From positions 1 through 6,557 of the forward strand of contig QNAH01000163.1 in the NCBI GenBank assembly GCA_003641425.1: a DNA stretch of 6,557 nt, written 5' to 3'. The notes below the pieces were generated by a model. It had not been told where the DNA came from. It did no database searches and was given only the letters and a program-made list of their open reading frames with translations. This document shows positions 6,198-6,557 of this stretch, piece after piece. Position numbers and translations under genes: made by a program. This DNA is from Candidatus Zixiibacteriota bacterium. GTDB lineage: Bacteria; Zixibacteria; MSB-5A5; GN15; PGXB01. Numbering within the stretch: the first letter of the stretch is position 1; each line of letters starts with the position of its first letter.

Positions 6198-6234
6198 ATA
6201 GCCATGCTTATCCAAGCTGTGGGCTATTTTTTTT
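6198..6234 (+). terminator. Terminator-like hairpin directly upstream of the propeller gene (candidate attenuator)
   Basis: ATAGCC (6198-6203) pairs with GGCTAT (6222-6227) and GCTT (6206-6209) pairs with AAGC (6214-6217) around an ATCC loop. A6204-T6220 and T6205-G6219 can fill the interior, leaving T6218 and G6221 as single bulges. Eight T residues follow (6227-6234). This is the form of a plus-strand intrinsic terminator. The AGGAG ribosome binding site of the next gene starts at 6235 with no spacer, so there is no room for a promoter after the hairpin and the gene's mRNA must run through it. Confidence 0.6.
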
Positions 6235-6245
6235 AGGAGCAAATT

Positions 6246-6557
6246 GTGAAAAAACTACTGATCTTTGCTTTCATCCTGATTTTTCCGGCTTCATTATCCG
6301 CCCTGATAATGATGTCCTTCGATGAACCTAATGTTCTGCGAGGGCTGTCGGACAATTCGATAACGGATATAATCGATCATAATGGTGCGGTATGGATGTC
6401 GACCGGGGCGGGTTTATCATTTTCGTATTATGACGATTACTTCTGGAATCAGTATGACAGCACCAACGGACTTAACAGTGATGCGGTTTCGGCGATGTAT
6501 TCGGCGGGGGAAACATTATGGGTGGCCGGAAATTATTTTGTCGAAAACAATGATACA
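6246..6557 (+). CDS. Exported propeller-repeat protein, N-terminal part
   Basis: A GTG-started frame runs open to the right edge (104 codons seen). AGGAG (6235-6239) lies 6 nt before the GTG, which makes this start secure. The first residues, KKLLIFAFILIFPASLSA, are a signal peptide, so the protein is exported or membrane-anchored. Two repeats of the two-component-regulator propeller type follow: GLSDNSITDIIDHNGAVWMSTGAG (about 33-56) and GLNSDAVSAMYSAGETLWVAG (about 75-95). Each has the GL-x-N/S-x-x-I/V opening and a late tryptophan strand (W50, W92). Such repeats form seven- or fourteen-bladed beta-propellers in the periplasmic part of hybrid histidine kinases, diguanylate cyclases and GGDEF-free surface proteins. 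The rest of the protein lies outside the window, so the output cannot be named. It is divergent from the multiheme cytochrome gene and preceded by a terminator-like hairpin. Confidence 0.82.
   Translation, partial: MKKLLIFAFILIFPASLSALIMMSFDEPNVLRGLSDNSITDIIDHNGAVWMSTGAGLSFSYYDDYFWNQYDSTNGLNSDAVSAMYSAGETLWVAGNYFVENNDT

Larger units (their letters stand above)
5823..6245. other. Long non-coding divergent region between cytochrome and propeller genes
   Basis: The 423 bp between the two divergent genes contain no credible coding frame. Most of it is AT-rich. It holds the cytochrome promoter at the left, a GC-rich nested-palindrome patch at 5985-6031, several weak plus-strand promoter matches, and a terminator-like hairpin with a T tract directly before the propeller gene's ribosome binding site. 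The region is long for two simple promoters, so a leader RNA or small RNA is possible. I do not recognise any known riboswitch consensus in it. Confidence 0.6.

Noticed and set aside
5881..6245. Known riboswitch classes (c-di-GMP, fluoride, preQ1, ZTP, guanidine) before the propeller gene
   Set aside because: None of the conserved cores I can recall is present. Only generic hairpins and a terminator-like structure are visible.

Overview
The window reads as a typical piece of a Gram-negative-type bacterial chromosome with moderate G+C content by eye. It has strong purine-rich ribosome binding sites on most genes, a lipoprotein multiheme cytochrome c, a CHASE2 sensor and a propeller-repeat protein with a signal peptide. 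That mix is reminiscent of environmental lineages of the FCB superphylum (Zixibacteria-like) or deltaproteobacterial relatives. This placement is a weak inference; nothing here fixes the taxon. No tRNA, rRNA, CRISPR array, insertion sequence or phage gene was seen.

Layout. (1) Positions 1-2487, minus strand: a tight three-gene operon, in transcription order a double-FHA protein (2487-1798), an ApaH/PP2A-like metallophosphoesterase (1794-1066) and a CHASE2 membrane sensor (1055 to the left edge, C-terminal output domain outside the window). Gaps are 3 and 10 nt, and the downstream ribosome binding sites sit in or against the preceding gene's end. (2) 2488-2601: a divergent promoter region. (3) Plus strand: dusB (tRNA-dihydrouridine synthase, 2602-3585), whose promoter lies so close to the ATG that a leaderless mRNA is predicted. 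etfA (electron transfer flavoprotein alpha, 3714-4679) follows with its own well-formed promoter and no etfB beside it. (4) 4694-4726: an intrinsic terminator that works in both directions and serves the convergent genes etfA and the cytochrome. (5) 4743-5822, minus strand: a six-heme-motif lipoprotein cytochrome c with two unusual CX3CH motifs. (6) 5823-6245: a 423-nt non-coding region with the cytochrome promoter, a GC-rich nested palindrome and, at its right end, a terminator-like hairpin touching the ribosome binding site of the next gene. (7) 6246 to the right edge, plus strand: the start of an exported beta-propeller protein with a GTG start.

How the parts may work together. The left operon joins a phosphothreonine reader (FHA), a possible phosphatase or nucleotide phosphoesterase, and an extracytoplasmic sensor, which suggests a signalling module whose output lies just outside the window. 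dusB and etfA are housekeeping genes without an evident link to it. The cytochrome and the propeller gene are divergently transcribed and both exported. The most interesting non-coding signals are the predicted leaderless start of dusB and the possible attenuator in front of the propeller gene.
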